This document shows positions 24,158 to 32,896 of a DNA stretch of 64,000 bases, in pieces. Position 1 is the first letter of the stretch. Every line of letters starts with the position of its first letter. The notes under the pieces are model-generated. The model was not told where the DNA came from. It worked only from the letters and a program-made list of their open reading frames with translations, and did not search any database. The stretch is taken from assembly GCA_965203435.1 (NCBI GenBank), contig CBDBCU010000003.1, positions 372,001-436,000 on the forward strand, read 5' to 3'. The translations under genes and the position numbers were made by a program. Source of the stretch: CBDBCU01 sp965203435 (GTDB taxonomy: Bacteria; Chloroflexota; Dehalococcoidia; Lucifugimonadales; UBA3495).

Positions 24158-26197
24158 ATGGCTACTTTGACGGCGAGGAAAACTTATCTGGAGCGGGCTT
24201 TCGAGGATGACCTGGCCCGGCTGGAGGGGGAAAGCGGGCGGAAGTGTATCCTCTATGTGGCCGCCGACCATTCCGCACGGTGGACGTACCCGGCGGACAG
24301 GGTTCGCACTGAGGAAAAGCTCCGGGCGGATGAAAAGGTCCGGGCGGAACTGTGGGCCGAGCTCATCTACCGCTACGAGTATCCGGCGGAGCGGATTGGC
24401 GTCGAGGTTACGATCCAGGGGCGGACGACCAACCTTTATGCCGATCTGGTCATTTACGAGGACGACGACCATAAGTCGCCCTACTTCATCTTTGAGTGCA
24501 AACGGGAGGATCTGTCCGACCCGGCTTTTGACCAGGCCATTGAGCAAGCCTGCGCCTATCGGGCCGGTTTGCGGGCCAAATACTGCGGCGTGGTGGCCGG
24601 GCGCACCCGCCGCCTGTTGCGCTTTGACCGCAACCGGTTTCCGCCGGGAGAACGGGAACGCAACATCTTTACCGACATTCCCGTCCGCTACGGGCAGCCG
24701 CCGGCCTGGCGCTTTCTCAAGGGCGATGCGCGGCAGGATTTGCCGGCCGTGGCCCGGGAGGAACTTCAGGCCGCCATCCGCAAGTGCCATCAAACTTTGT
24801 GGGAGGGCGGCAAACGCAGCCCTATCGTAGCCTTCGGTGAGTTCTGCAAACTGGTCTTTATCAAGTACCGGGACGAGAAAAACCCGGATTTGGAACCGGG
24901 GCAACCGTATAATTTTCAGCGGCGGGAGGGCGAAACGAACCGCCAGCTGGCCGACCGCATCCATCGGTTGTATGACGCGGAACAGCGGCAGCAGCCGGCG
25001 GTTTTCACCGAAAGCATCAATGTGGAGCCGCCCGTCCTGGCCCAATGCGTGGAGCATCTGGAAGGGATTTCCCTGAACAATACCGAACTGGACACCAAGG
25101 GCGTGGCCTTTGAGGAGTTTATGGGCGGGTTTTTCAAGGGGGATTTCGGGCAATACTTTACGCCCCGGGAATTGATTGCCTTTGCCGTGGCCGTGCTGCA
25201 ACCGCAGCGCACCGACCTGGTGTTGGATCCGGCCTGCGGCTCCGGCGGGTTCCTGCTGCACGCCCTGGATCACGTGCGACGGGTCGCCGACCGGCGTTTT
25301 CCCGAGCACCGGACGGATCCGCGGCAAAGCGTGGAGCATTTCCAATACTGGCACGACTTTGCCCAAAGCAACCTTTTCGGCATTGAAATCAACGATGCCC
25401 TGGCCCGGGTCGCCAAGATGAATATGATTATTCACGATGACGGCCATACCAATATCGTCGGCCACGATGCCCTGGATTTCTTTGACCACCTGACCGCCCG
25501 GAAAGGCGACTTGGCCGCCGGGAAGTTTGACCTGATTCTGACCAACCCACCCTTTGGCTCCATCGTGCGCCGGTCGGAAAGGGGGGACGACTATCTGGCG
25601 CAGTTTGACCTGCGGCGGTATGTGGGCCGGAATTATCCCGACGACAGCGCGAAACCCCTGAACATCAAGACGGAAATCCTGTTCCTGGAGCGGGTACATT
25701 CCTTTCTGAAACCGGGCACCGGGCGGGCCGCCGTAGTGCTGCCGGACGGGGTTTTGACCAATTCCTCTTTGCAGGGCGTCCGCCATTGGCTGCTGGCAAA
25801 CTTTCAACTGCTGGCGGTGGTCAGCCTGCCGCAAACGGCGTTCAGCCACTATGATGCCGGGGTCAAAGCCAGCATCGTCTTTCTGCGCCGCCGGGCGGCC
25901 GGGGAAAGCATATCCGACGAGGAAGCCATCTTTATGGCCCTGGCCGAAAATATCGGCTATGACGCCACCGGGCGGGAGACCTTTGCCAAGACGGTGGAAT
26001 CCGAGGAGCCGGGCCGGGAAAGGGTGGAAATCCATAGCTGCGACCTGTTCGACTACCGGGTGTTCTACGAATGGCGGGACGGCGGCGTCAAGGGCGAATC
26101 GGGCTGGCAGGAGCGGCGGCGGGAATTGATTCCCGACACCGGCTTAGCGCGGCAGTATAAGGAGTTTCAGCGGGATCCGACGCCTTTTTTAGTGTAA
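24158..26197 (+). CDS. Nuclease-methyltransferase fusion of a BcgI-like (type IIG/IIB) restriction system
   Basis: The ATG at 24158 is preferred to a TTG at 24113. The 679-residue protein has an HsdR-N-like nuclease domain (about 60-160) with D96 in YADLVIY and E113-x-K115 in FECKRE, a PD-(D/E)xK site. A helical HsdM-type region follows. The methyltransferase domain has motif I LDPACGSGGFLL (356-367) and motif IV NPPF (463-466), so it makes N6-methyladenine. This is the layout of BcgI subunit A, where cutting and modification share one chain and a separate S subunit gives specificity. The S gene follows, but in a different frame and interrupted. A type I HsdM with an N-terminal addition is the alternative. 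Confidence 0.85.
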   Translation: MATLTARKTYLERAFEDDLARLEGESGRKCILYVAADHSARWTYPADRVRTEEKLRADEKVRAELWAELIYRYEYPAERIGVEVTIQGRTTNLYADLVIYEDDDHKSPYFIFECKREDLSDPAFDQAIEQACAYRAGLRAKYCGVVAGRTRRLLRFDRNRFPPGERERNIFTDIPVRYGQPPAWRFLKGDARQDLPAVAREELQAAIRKCHQTLWEGGKRSPIVAFGEFCKLVFIKYRDEKNPDLEPGQPYNFQRREGETNRQLADRIHRLYDAEQRQQPAVFTESINVEPPVLAQCVEHLEGISLNNTELDTKGVAFEEFMGGFFKGDFGQYFTPRELIAFAVAVLQPQRTDLVLDPACGSGGFLLHALDHVRRVADRRFPEHRTDPRQSVEHFQYWHDFAQSNLFGIEINDALARVAKMNMIIHDDGHTNIVGHDALDFFDHLTARKGDLAAGKFDLILTNPPFGSIVRRSERGDDYLAQFDLRRYVGRNYPDDSAKPLNIKTEILFLERVHSFLKPGTGRAAVVLPDGVLTNSSLQGVRHWLLANFQLLAVVSLPQTAFSHYDAGVKASIVFLRRRAAGESISDEEAIFMALAENIGYDATGRETFAKTVESEEPGRERVEIHSCDLFDYRVFYEWRDGGVKGESGWQERRRELIPDTGLARQYKEFQRDPTPFLV

Positions 26198-26259
26198 GCC
26201 CCGCGGAACTGGCAAAGCCGGAGTGCTTTGCGGTAAGGCGGGGCGATAACCTGGAAAGG

Positions 26260-27590
26260 TTGGATGTCCGATTCAATCATCCCGAGTATGGGCTTTGGGG
26301 CGGCCGGTTGGCGGCGGCCCCAGGGGAAACGCCCGAATTGGGCAGTCTGTTGCTGTCGATAGCCAGCGGCGCAACGCCCAAGCGCAGCGATGAATCCCTT
26401 TACGCCGCTGAGGGCATCCGGTTTTTCCGTATCCTGAATGTGGGGGATGGGGAAATCCTGGAGCGGGACTTGAAGTATATTACTAAGGAGGTGCATAACG
26501 GGGACTTGGAGCGTTCCCAGCTGGAAAGCGGGGATGTGCTGCTGACCATTACCGGCCGGGTCGGTTCGGCGGCGGTGGTGCGGGAGGAACAGCTGCCGGC
26601 CAATATCAACCAGCATATTGCCCGCTGCGGGTGGATCGGGAACGGTGCCGCCCGGAGTTTCTCCGGGAATGGCTGAATTGCCCGGCCGGGTTGGCCCTTT
26701 CCAACCGTCCCGTATCCGGGGGAACCCGGCCGGCTTTGGACTATAGCGCAGTTCGCAGCATCCGCGTTCCCCTGCCGGATTTGACCGAGCAAGACCGGTT
26801 GGTAGCCGCAATGGATGCGGCCCGGGCCGAGCGCAATAAGAAGTTGGCGGCGGCTGACCAGTTGCTGGCGGGGTTGGATGACTTTGTGCTGGGGGAGTTG
26901 GGAATTGAGCGGCCGGTCGAAGTCAATCGGCGAGTGTTTGGGGTGCGGCTGGGCGATACCGCGCAACCGGGTCAGCTTAATGCTGACTACTATCACCCGG
27001 AGCGCATTGCGGCGGTGCGCGTGCTGAACGGGCTGCCCGGCGTCCGGTCAAGCGCCGCCCTGTCGGAAATGGTGGACTTCGAGCGTCAGTTGCTCAAAAC
27101 TCCGGGCGAAAATTACTTGGGGTTGGCCCAAGTCCAAAGCCATACCGGAGAGCTTACCGATGCCACCGACAAGGCGGCGGGCAACTCCTACGCCTATCAA
27201 GAGGAGGATGTGCTGTTTGCCCGGCTGCGGCCTTACCTGAACAAGGTACACCGGGCGGAAACGGCCGGCAGTTGCTCAACGGAATTTCACGTTCTGCGGG
27301 TGAAGGACCGGGAGTCGTTGTCGCCCGAATATCTGGCCGCCATTCTACGCAGCCGCCTGGTACTGGCGCAGACCGTCCACATGATGGCCGGCAATACCCA
27401 TCCCCGGCTCACGGACCGGGATGTGGCTGACCTGAGGATACCGATTCCCGATATGGAAACGCAGGAAACCATAGCCAACGAAATCATCCGCCGCCGGGAG
27501 GAGTCCCGCCGCTTGCGCTCGGAAGCAGAATCCGGGTGGCAGGCGGCCAAGGCGTGGTTTGAGGGGGAGTTGCTGGGGAGGCCCGTATGA
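26260..27590 (+). pseudogene. Restriction specificity (S) subunit, frameshifted
   Basis: Two frames together encode one S subunit of about 440 residues with two target-recognition domains. The first frame carries LGSLLLSIASGATPKRSDE to NINQHIARC; the second resumes at about 26631 with VDRERCRPEFLREWLNCP, exactly where a normal S protein would continue. The break lies near 26626-26631 (TGCGGGTGG) and needs one extra base. The second domain has LARLRPYLNKVHRAE and the helix AAMDAARAERNKKLAAADQLLAGLDDF that spaces the two domains. No good start codon is seen before TTG 26260, although the frame is open from 26161, so the 5' end may also be damaged. If real, the break would disarm the system; it may instead be a sequencing error. 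Confidence 0.8.
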
Positions 27591-28426
27591 CCTTTGAGTT
27601 TCTGATAGCCTGCGAAGCCGGGCCGGAGGGCTCTGTAGCGGGCGTAAGGCAAGCCTTGGTCGAGTTGCTCACCAGGGCATTGAACGATACCGGGGCCGAG
27701 TACGACCCCAGTATGCTTCAGATTAGTCATATCCGTCACGTGGAGGGAGCCACGGGCGACAACGGCGATACCCTGGTCGGTTTCGCCATTGAATTGCCCG
27801 GAAACGAGGAGGACGAGGACACCGTCGCCGCTAAAACGGCTATCGACGGCTTTACCCAAGGCTTGCGGGACAATCCGCAGGTTTTTCACACCCTGTGTTT
27901 TGAAGATCCGTTGCTCAGGGTGGAGCTTGCTCGGTACGCCGTTGAAATTTTCGCCTTGGAGATGAAGCTGCGCCGGGTGCTGTCTTTCATCTACCTGAAC
28001 GCTCGTCAACTCAGCGAGCCTTTCAGCTTGCTCAGAGGGGAGCAAGTTCGGATGCACCAAGGGGAGCAGCTGTCGAACAGGCAGATGGAGGAGGTTGGAG
28101 AAAACCAGTTTTTTCGGCTTGACTTCAACGGCTACATCAGCCTGAACCAACGCCCTGATCCGAATCTTGCGGGTGTCCTGAACATCATCCGCAACACGGC
28201 AGACTTTGACGCCTTCCGTGAGCAAATCCTGGGCCGGACTGTTAATCAGCCCGAGGATGTCAGCTTCATTGCCAACCTTAAAGAGATTATGGATCCGGTT
28301 GAGAAAATGAGGAACTGTGTAGCTCACAATCGCCATCCTACCCCGAACGTAATAGGGGATTACCCCGGCGCCCGGGATCGGGTGAATAATCTGCTGGACG
28401 ATTATCTGGCCCGTTGGGAAGGGTAG
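27587..28426 (+). CDS. HEPN-like protein coupled to the restriction operon
   Basis: A 279-residue protein whose ATG overlaps the S subunit stop (ATGA). The second half is helical and carries KMRNCVAHNRHP, that is R242-x4-H247, the catalytic R(x4)H motif of HEPN ribonucleases. The N-terminal 100 residues read as an alpha/beta domain (TFEFLIACEAG... GFAIELPG). Base composition is lower in GC than the flanks. HEPN proteins next to restriction systems are often abortive-infection RNases or toxin components; here it would be made only with the S subunit, which suggests a guard for the restriction complex. That role is inferred from position. Confidence 0.75.
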   Translation: MTFEFLIACEAGPEGSVAGVRQALVELLTRALNDTGAEYDPSMLQISHIRHVEGATGDNGDTLVGFAIELPGNEEDEDTVAAKTAIDGFTQGLRDNPQVFHTLCFEDPLLRVELARYAVEIFALEMKLRRVLSFIYLNARQLSEPFSLLRGEQVRMHQGEQLSNRQMEEVGENQFFRLDFNGYISLNQRPDPNLAGVLNIIRNTADFDAFREQILGRTVNQPEDVSFIANLKEIMDPVEKMRNCVAHNRHPTPNVIGDYPGARDRVNNLLDDYLARWEG

Positions 28427-28439
28427 GGAAGCCCTACCC
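28421..28439. terminator. Hairpin shared by two convergent genes
   Basis: GGGTAGGG (28421-28428) and CCCTACCC (28432-28439) surround AAG and contain both stop codons. There is no T-run. Confidence 0.45.
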
Positions 28440-29153
28440 CCTAGCCCCCTTAACCGCCACCACCAGGCCGGCGGCGGAGAGGAGGCCGCTGAGGGTCAGG
28501 AGCAGCAGGATGATTAGGCTGTAGGTTTGGCGGGCGCTGAGGCGGGTGTTCAGGGTTTGACTGGCGCGGCTGTCGGCGGCGGCCAGCAGATGATTCAGCG
28601 GCGTCATTATGCGGGCCTTTTCCGCGTGATACTGAGGGCCGTGCAGGATTTGCCGAGCCTGTTCCAATTCCGCCGGGGTCTGGGCTTGCAGGGCCTGCTG
28701 CTCCAGTTGCGCCAGCAGGTTGGAATTATCCTCCGATTGGCGCAGCAGCTTGAACTCCCGTTCGGTAAAGCCGGCCTGCCGGGCCAATTCATCCAACGGC
28801 CGGGCGCGGTGGGCGGTGCGCGGCCGCTGCCCGCTGTCCACTACAAAATCCCAATAGACCCGAAAGTATTGGTCGGGCCGGGGGGCATCCCCGCTGCGGA
28901 TGTCCAGGATTTCCTGAAAATAATCCTGATAGCGGGCCTCGCCGGTGACGGCATACAGGCGGGCCATCCGGGTCAGGTCGTCGGAGGTCTGACGCAGGCC
29001 GTCGGCAATCTGATAGGTCTGGAAACGGCTGTTTTCGGCGGCGGTGATGGCCGTTTCGTTGCGGAGAAACTGCCAGAACAGCAGCAGGGCGGCCACCGCC
29101 AGCAGCAGGGCGGCGGCGAACAGGGCGGCCTGAAGTTTGATGCCGTTGGACAT
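28434..29153 (-). CDS. Orphan membrane sensor without output domain
   Basis: A 239-residue protein with a membrane helix at about 8-28, an external helical domain (about 30-205) and a second helix near 215-235. RQTSDDLTRMARLYAVTGEARYQDYFQEILDIRSGD closely resembles the sensor part of many chemoreceptors, histidine kinases and cyclases. It ends right after the second helix (VVAVKGARG), where a HAMP and output domain would begin. The stop lies eight bases from the end of the convergent HEPN gene, so insertion of the restriction operon may have removed the 3' part. A natural stand-alone sensor is also possible. Confidence 0.75.
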   Translation of the reverse strand: MSNGIKLQAALFAAALLLAVAALLLFWQFLRNETAITAAENSRFQTYQIADGLRQTSDDLTRMARLYAVTGEARYQDYFQEILDIRSGDAPRPDQYFRVYWDFVVDSGQRPRTAHRARPLDELARQAGFTEREFKLLRQSEDNSNLLAQLEQQALQAQTPAELEQARQILHGPQYHAEKARIMTPLNHLLAAADSRASQTLNTRLSARQTYSLIILLLLTLSGLLSAAGLVVAVKGARG

Positions 29154-29198
29154 TAGTTAGACACCTGCCTTTTTCCGGGCGCTTGGGAAAGGGATGAT

Positions 29199-29813
29199 TT
29201 AGGGATGGGGAGCGGCGGCCGGCCGCCGGGACAAATCGGGCGGGATGGCATAGCGGGGATTGTCCATAGGCTGCCCCGGAGCCGGCGGCTCGAGAAAGGT
29301 AACGCTGTCGTAAAAGTCGTCAAGGGCGATAAAGAGGCCGTATTGCTCGGCCCACTCCCGCATCCGGCGGTTGCAGCTGTGCCGCCAGGACAGGACTTCG
29401 ATACGCCAACCGCGGCGGCGCATCCGCTCCAGGTCGGCGTGGAAACCGACGCCATCGGCAAAACCAGCCCCGTCTCCGGTGGTCAATACGGCAGTTCCGG
29501 GATGCTCTTTGTAATCCAGGGCATCCCGGAGAATAGCGGTTTGCAATTCCCCGCCTGGCCGGGGGCCGGGCTCGAGCCGTTGGACAGGGACGCCCTGATT
29601 TTCCAGCCGATTCCAGACATGGCGCAGTTCCGGGGGTACGGAGCCGACAGCGATGGCGTGTTCAATGTCCCGGCCGGCGGCGGCCAGGTCCAGCAGATAG
29701 CGGAAATCCAGCCGCACCCGATAGCGGACGGCGTCGCCCTCGACGGCGGCGGCCGCCTGCTGGGCGCCGATGAAAAGGTTGGAATTGTCCCAGTAGATGA
29801 AAACTTTATCCAT
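29199..29813 (-). CDS. NYN/LabA-like nuclease domain protein
   Basis: The ATG at 29813 (MDKVFIYWDNSN) is used rather than one at 29876 that lies within repeat DNA. The 204-residue protein has the NYN core of the PIN superfamily: D9 in YWDNSNLF, Asp in LQTAILRDALDY, and the GDGAGF motif of VLTTGDGAGFADGV. Its C-terminal tail is Pro-rich. NYN proteins are predicted metal-dependent RNases. It is transcribed towards the orphan sensor gene with a 45-base gap. Confidence 0.85.
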   Translation of the reverse strand: MDKVFIYWDNSNLFIGAQQAAAAVEGDAVRYRVRLDFRYLLDLAAAGRDIEHAIAVGSVPPELRHVWNRLENQGVPVQRLEPGPRPGGELQTAILRDALDYKEHPGTAVLTTGDGAGFADGVGFHADLERMRRRGWRIEVLSWRHSCNRRMREWAEQYGLFIALDDFYDSVTFLEPPAPGQPMDNPRYAIPPDLSRRPAAAPHP

Positions 29814-29872
29814 TTCCAGGCCGGCCTGCGGTTGGGTTTTTAATCCGGGTTTCCGTTGGCTTGCTACCCTTT

Positions 29873-30101
29873 CCATCCTTCAACAAGTTCAGGATGAGCG
29901 GACGGGTGGGGCGCAACCCCGCAACAAGTTCAGGATGACCCTTCAACGAGTTCAGGGTGAGCGGATGGGTAAGCCGCAACCGTTCCAACGGGTTGGTTCA
30001 GTATAGCACAGGGCAAAACGGCCGGCTAGGGCTGATTTGCTGCGGCCGATCCGCTCATCCTGAACTTCCTATCCGCTCATCCTGAACTTGTTGAAGGACG
30101 G
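29873..30101. repeat. Cluster of five family C units or fragments
   Basis: Complete copies at 29873-29900 and about 30074-30101, and shortened or variant ones at about 29919, 29939 and 30050. The gap 29814-30124 contains nothing else that I can identify. Confidence 0.8.
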
Positions 30102-30124
30102 ATAGGCAGCAACAAAACCACCGG

Positions 30125-31360
30125 CTAGGGCAAATCCCCGTCAGCCGCATAGTCCCGCAGGGCGCGCTGGGCGGCGGACAGGCTGGCTCCGGCAGCCACT
30201 TCGTAGCCCTGCTCCGGGAGGATTCGCTCCAGGGCCGACAGCAGGGCAAATACATTGGTTTCCCGGGCCGATTCCCCCATCAATCCGATGCGCCACGCTT
30301 GGCCGCGCACCTGCCCCAAGCCGCCGCCGATTTCAATGCCATAGTCGTCAATCAAATGCCGGCGCACCGCCGCATCGTCCACCCCCTCGGGAATCAGGGC
30401 GGTGGTCAAGGGATTGAGGCGGTAGCCGGCGGCCGCCATCAGACCCAAGCCTAAAGATTGCAAGCCGGCGCGCAGGGCGGCGGCGACCCGGGCATGGCGG
30501 TGGATGCGCTGTTCCAAGCCCTCCTCCAGCAGCATCCGCAAAGCCTCGCGCAGGGCGTAGGTCATCGAGATGGGCGTGGTGTGATGATAGGCGCGGGTCT
30601 GATTCCAGTAGCTTTCCAGGTCTTTCAGGTTGAAATAGAAACTCTGCACCTGACTGGCGCGGTTGTTAAGGGCGCGCATAGCCCGGGGGCCGAAACTGAT
30701 GGGAGCCAGGCCCGGCGGCGCGCCCAGGCATTTCTGCGTCCCGCTGTAGCACACATCCAAATCCCACGCATCCATTTGCAGGTTGTGGCCGCCCAGGGAA
30801 GTAACGGCGTCAACGATAATCAGGGCGTTGTGGCGGTGAACCAGTTGGACGATTTCGGGCAGGGGAGTCAGGGCGCCGGTAGAGGTTTCGGCGTGGACGA
30901 CGCCCACGGCCTTGACCGGCGCGCGCTTTTCCAGTTCATCGGCCAGGGCGGCCAGGGCTACCGGCTGCCCCCATTCGTCATCCCGGATAAAGGTTTCGGC
31001 GCCGCAGCGTTGGGCAATGTCGGCCAAGCGGTCGCCAAAGAAACCGTTGCGGCAAACGATAATGCGGTCGCCGGGTTCCAGAATGTTGGCGCAGGCGGCC
31101 TCCATGGCCCCGGTGCCGGTGGAGGACAGGGGGACGGTCATGGGATTTTCGGTGCGATAGACCCGGCGCAGCATTTCGCAGACATCGTCCATCACCTGAA
31201 AAAAGCGGGGATCCAGATGGCCCAGGATGGGCTGGGTCATGGCCTGCAAGACCCGGGGATGGACGGTGCTGGGGCCGGGCCCCAGCAGGATGCGCTGCGG
31301 CGGCTGAAACTCGGCCAAGTAGGGGGCGTTGGCATCAGCATTGGCATTGGCGGCAGTCAA
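30125..31360 (-). CDS. Class V aminotransferase, alanine-glyoxylate/serine-pyruvate type
   Basis: A TTG start with AGGAG 11 bases upstream; the first ATG alternatives would remove family residues. The 411-residue PLP enzyme has LLGPGPSTVHPRVLQAM at the N-terminus, SSTGTGAMEAA for phosphate binding, IVDAVTSLGG for the ring, and the PLP Lys in YSGTQKCLGAPPGLAP. It converts glyoxylate to glycine with alanine or serine as the donor. This fits with the glcDEF complex 6 kb away that would make glyoxylate, although the two are in separate transcription units. Length agrees with the family. Confidence 0.88.
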   Translation of the reverse strand: MTAANANADANAPYLAEFQPPQRILLGPGPSTVHPRVLQAMTQPILGHLDPRFFQVMDDVCEMLRRVYRTENPMTVPLSSTGTGAMEAACANILEPGDRIIVCRNGFFGDRLADIAQRCGAETFIRDDEWGQPVALAALADELEKRAPVKAVGVVHAETSTGALTPLPEIVQLVHRHNALIIVDAVTSLGGHNLQMDAWDLDVCYSGTQKCLGAPPGLAPISFGPRAMRALNNRASQVQSFYFNLKDLESYWNQTRAYHHTTPISMTYALREALRMLLEEGLEQRIHRHARVAAALRAGLQSLGLGLMAAAGYRLNPLTTALIPEGVDDAAVRRHLIDDYGIEIGGGLGQVRGQAWRIGLMGESARETNVFALLSALERILPEQGYEVAAGASLSAAQRALRDYAADGDLP

Positions 31361-31495
31361 ACCGGGTTTTTCTCCTGTAGTGGGGTGGGGATTTGGGCGG
31401 TTTAGATAGGAATTATATACCTATTTACCTAGTAAAGAACATTGCTTTGGCTTGCCGCTCCCGCTAGTTGCGTAAGCATAAAGTTCCTATCCAAA

Positions 31496-32542
31496 CTAGA
31501 CAGACTCGCGAAATTGCGTCCAAGGACCAGGAAAGCCTCCGTCCGGCACCGGAAAATCCTGAACTGCCTCGCCTTTCCGACGCTTTTCGTTCCCCATAAC
31601 ATCACTCCAGTAGGCGTCGGAAGCCTTAATACGAAACCACTCCAACGGACCGTCCAAATCCCCATCGGGGGTTATATAAACCCCGGCGAGCAAACGCTGA
31701 AGGCTGGAACGATTCGCCTCAGTATCGAGAAGGCCGGTACTACGGCAATGGTTCACGCAGAACCCATTGCTATAAACAATACTGAGCAGACACAAAAGCT
31801 CCGTAGAGTCACGAGCGGGCTCTACCGCAGTCCTTAACGAAATCATCCGCACGGTAGGGCATTTTTTCAAGAGGGTGTCAAACCCGGAAAAAGACCATCC
31901 AAAAATATGGACGACGGACCCTACATCATCATGGATTGGCTGGATTCCCGAAAAATTCAGCATACCCATGTGGTGCAGAAAATCCAAAACGTGGTCAGTA
32001 TTCAGGAGAATCTGATCTCCCGGCTTGAACCACTTCAATACTTGGCATTTGCCAGTTTCATCTGCGGAAGCCACGCCCCCTTTGTGAACCAGGTCGTTTC
32101 GGATATGGCGCAAATCGCCCATTGGGGTCATCCGAGGACGAATAAACTTCAATTCGGGGTTAAGAGCATTAGCCAGCTCACCTTCCACTTCACAGGCCCG
32201 CTTCAAGTCAGCCCGGTGGGGGTACTCCCACAAGGCATACACCTCCTCAATCCAGCCGCGGTACGCCAGCTGCTCGACCTCGTTGCCTTGACCGATAAGG
32301 TCAAGGTCATACACCCCCGCCAGATCAGGGTGCAGATCCAAGTACGAGGGAGCAACCAAAAGACCCGTCGACCACGCAAGCTTTTTCCGCTTCTCTGCGT
32401 CCAAGCCCTGACGAGCGCGGTACAAATGACTGTACATCTCGCGTACCTTCTCCATCCCTTGGAGCAAGGTGAAGAGGCTAAAGGTTATTTTAACGACGTC
32501 AAAGTGAAACGCCGCATCCGCCCGTTCCATTGCATTACTCAT
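31496..32542 (-). CDS. HEPN-motif protein of unknown family, low-GC island
   Basis: The ATG at 32542 has GAGAGGCGAG upstream; a GTG at 32614, only about ten bases after the predicted transcription start, is possible too. The 348-residue product is helical in its first half and contains DLRHIRNDLVHKGG, with R148-x4-H153, the HEPN RNase motif preceded by a typical helix. The C-terminal half (LLCLLSIVYSNGFCVNHCRSTG onward) is unfamiliar. Codon use and GC are clearly lower than in surrounding genes, which suggests recent transfer. A near-consensus promoter drives it. It is a stand-alone defence candidate. Confidence 0.7.
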   Translation of the reverse strand: MSNAMERADAAFHFDVVKITFSLFTLLQGMEKVREMYSHLYRARQGLDAEKRKKLAWSTGLLVAPSYLDLHPDLAGVYDLDLIGQGNEVEQLAYRGWIEEVYALWEYPHRADLKRACEVEGELANALNPELKFIRPRMTPMGDLRHIRNDLVHKGGVASADETGKCQVLKWFKPGDQILLNTDHVLDFLHHMGMLNFSGIQPIHDDVGSVVHIFGWSFSGFDTLLKKCPTVRMISLRTAVEPARDSTELLCLLSIVYSNGFCVNHCRSTGLLDTEANRSSLQRLLAGVYITPDGDLDGPLEWFRIKASDAYWSDVMGNEKRRKGEAVQDFPVPDGGFPGPWTQFRESV

Positions 32543-32631
32543 AACTCGCCTCTCCGACTGACTGATTTGTCCAGCCAGGTTGTCACCGGCTGATGATACT
32601 CCGTGCTGGTTCACACGGTCGCCTTTAATAT

Positions 32632-32660
32632 ATTATACCACTTACGTGAGAGGCAAGCAA
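32632..32660 (-). promoter_or_regulatory. Near-consensus promoter of the HEPN gene
   Basis: On the minus strand TTGCTT, a 17-base spacer and a perfect TATAAT (32637-32632). Confidence 0.7.
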
Positions 32661-32740
32661 GAGTTTTGAGGATGGCTTATATGGACGATATTGGCAGCGT
32701 TTAATGGAAACCGGTTATCCGGTCAGTGGCGGATATTCCG

Positions 32741-32801
32741 TTTGCTTGCAGCAGTTTCCCGCTTATCCTGAAATGGTTACAAGGGGAACGCTGCAAGCAA
32801 A
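32741..32801. repeat. Inverted repeat with 12-bp arms
   Basis: TTTGCTTGCAGC (32741-32752) and its complement (32790-32801) are 37 bases apart. ACCGGTTATCCGGT lies just left of it. The DNA 32661-32896 has no gene. Confidence 0.6.
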
Positions 32802-32811
32802 GATAACCTTC

Positions 32812-32887
32812 CGCTATCGCCCCCACCCCCGTACTACACCGCCCCCAAACTACACCACCGCTATCGCCCCCACCCCCGTACTACACC
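32812..32887. repeat. 29-bp direct repeat
   Basis: Identical 29-bp copies, each containing CTATCGCCCCCACCCCCGTA, at 32812-32840 and 32859-32887, next to the end of the dehydrogenase gene. Confidence 0.85.
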
Positions 32888-32896
32888 ACCCCCACC

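Noticed and set aside
24104..26035. 643-codon minus-strand open frame across the restriction gene
   Set aside because: It is an antisense shadow caused by high GC; the plus frame has conserved nuclease and methyltransferase motifs.
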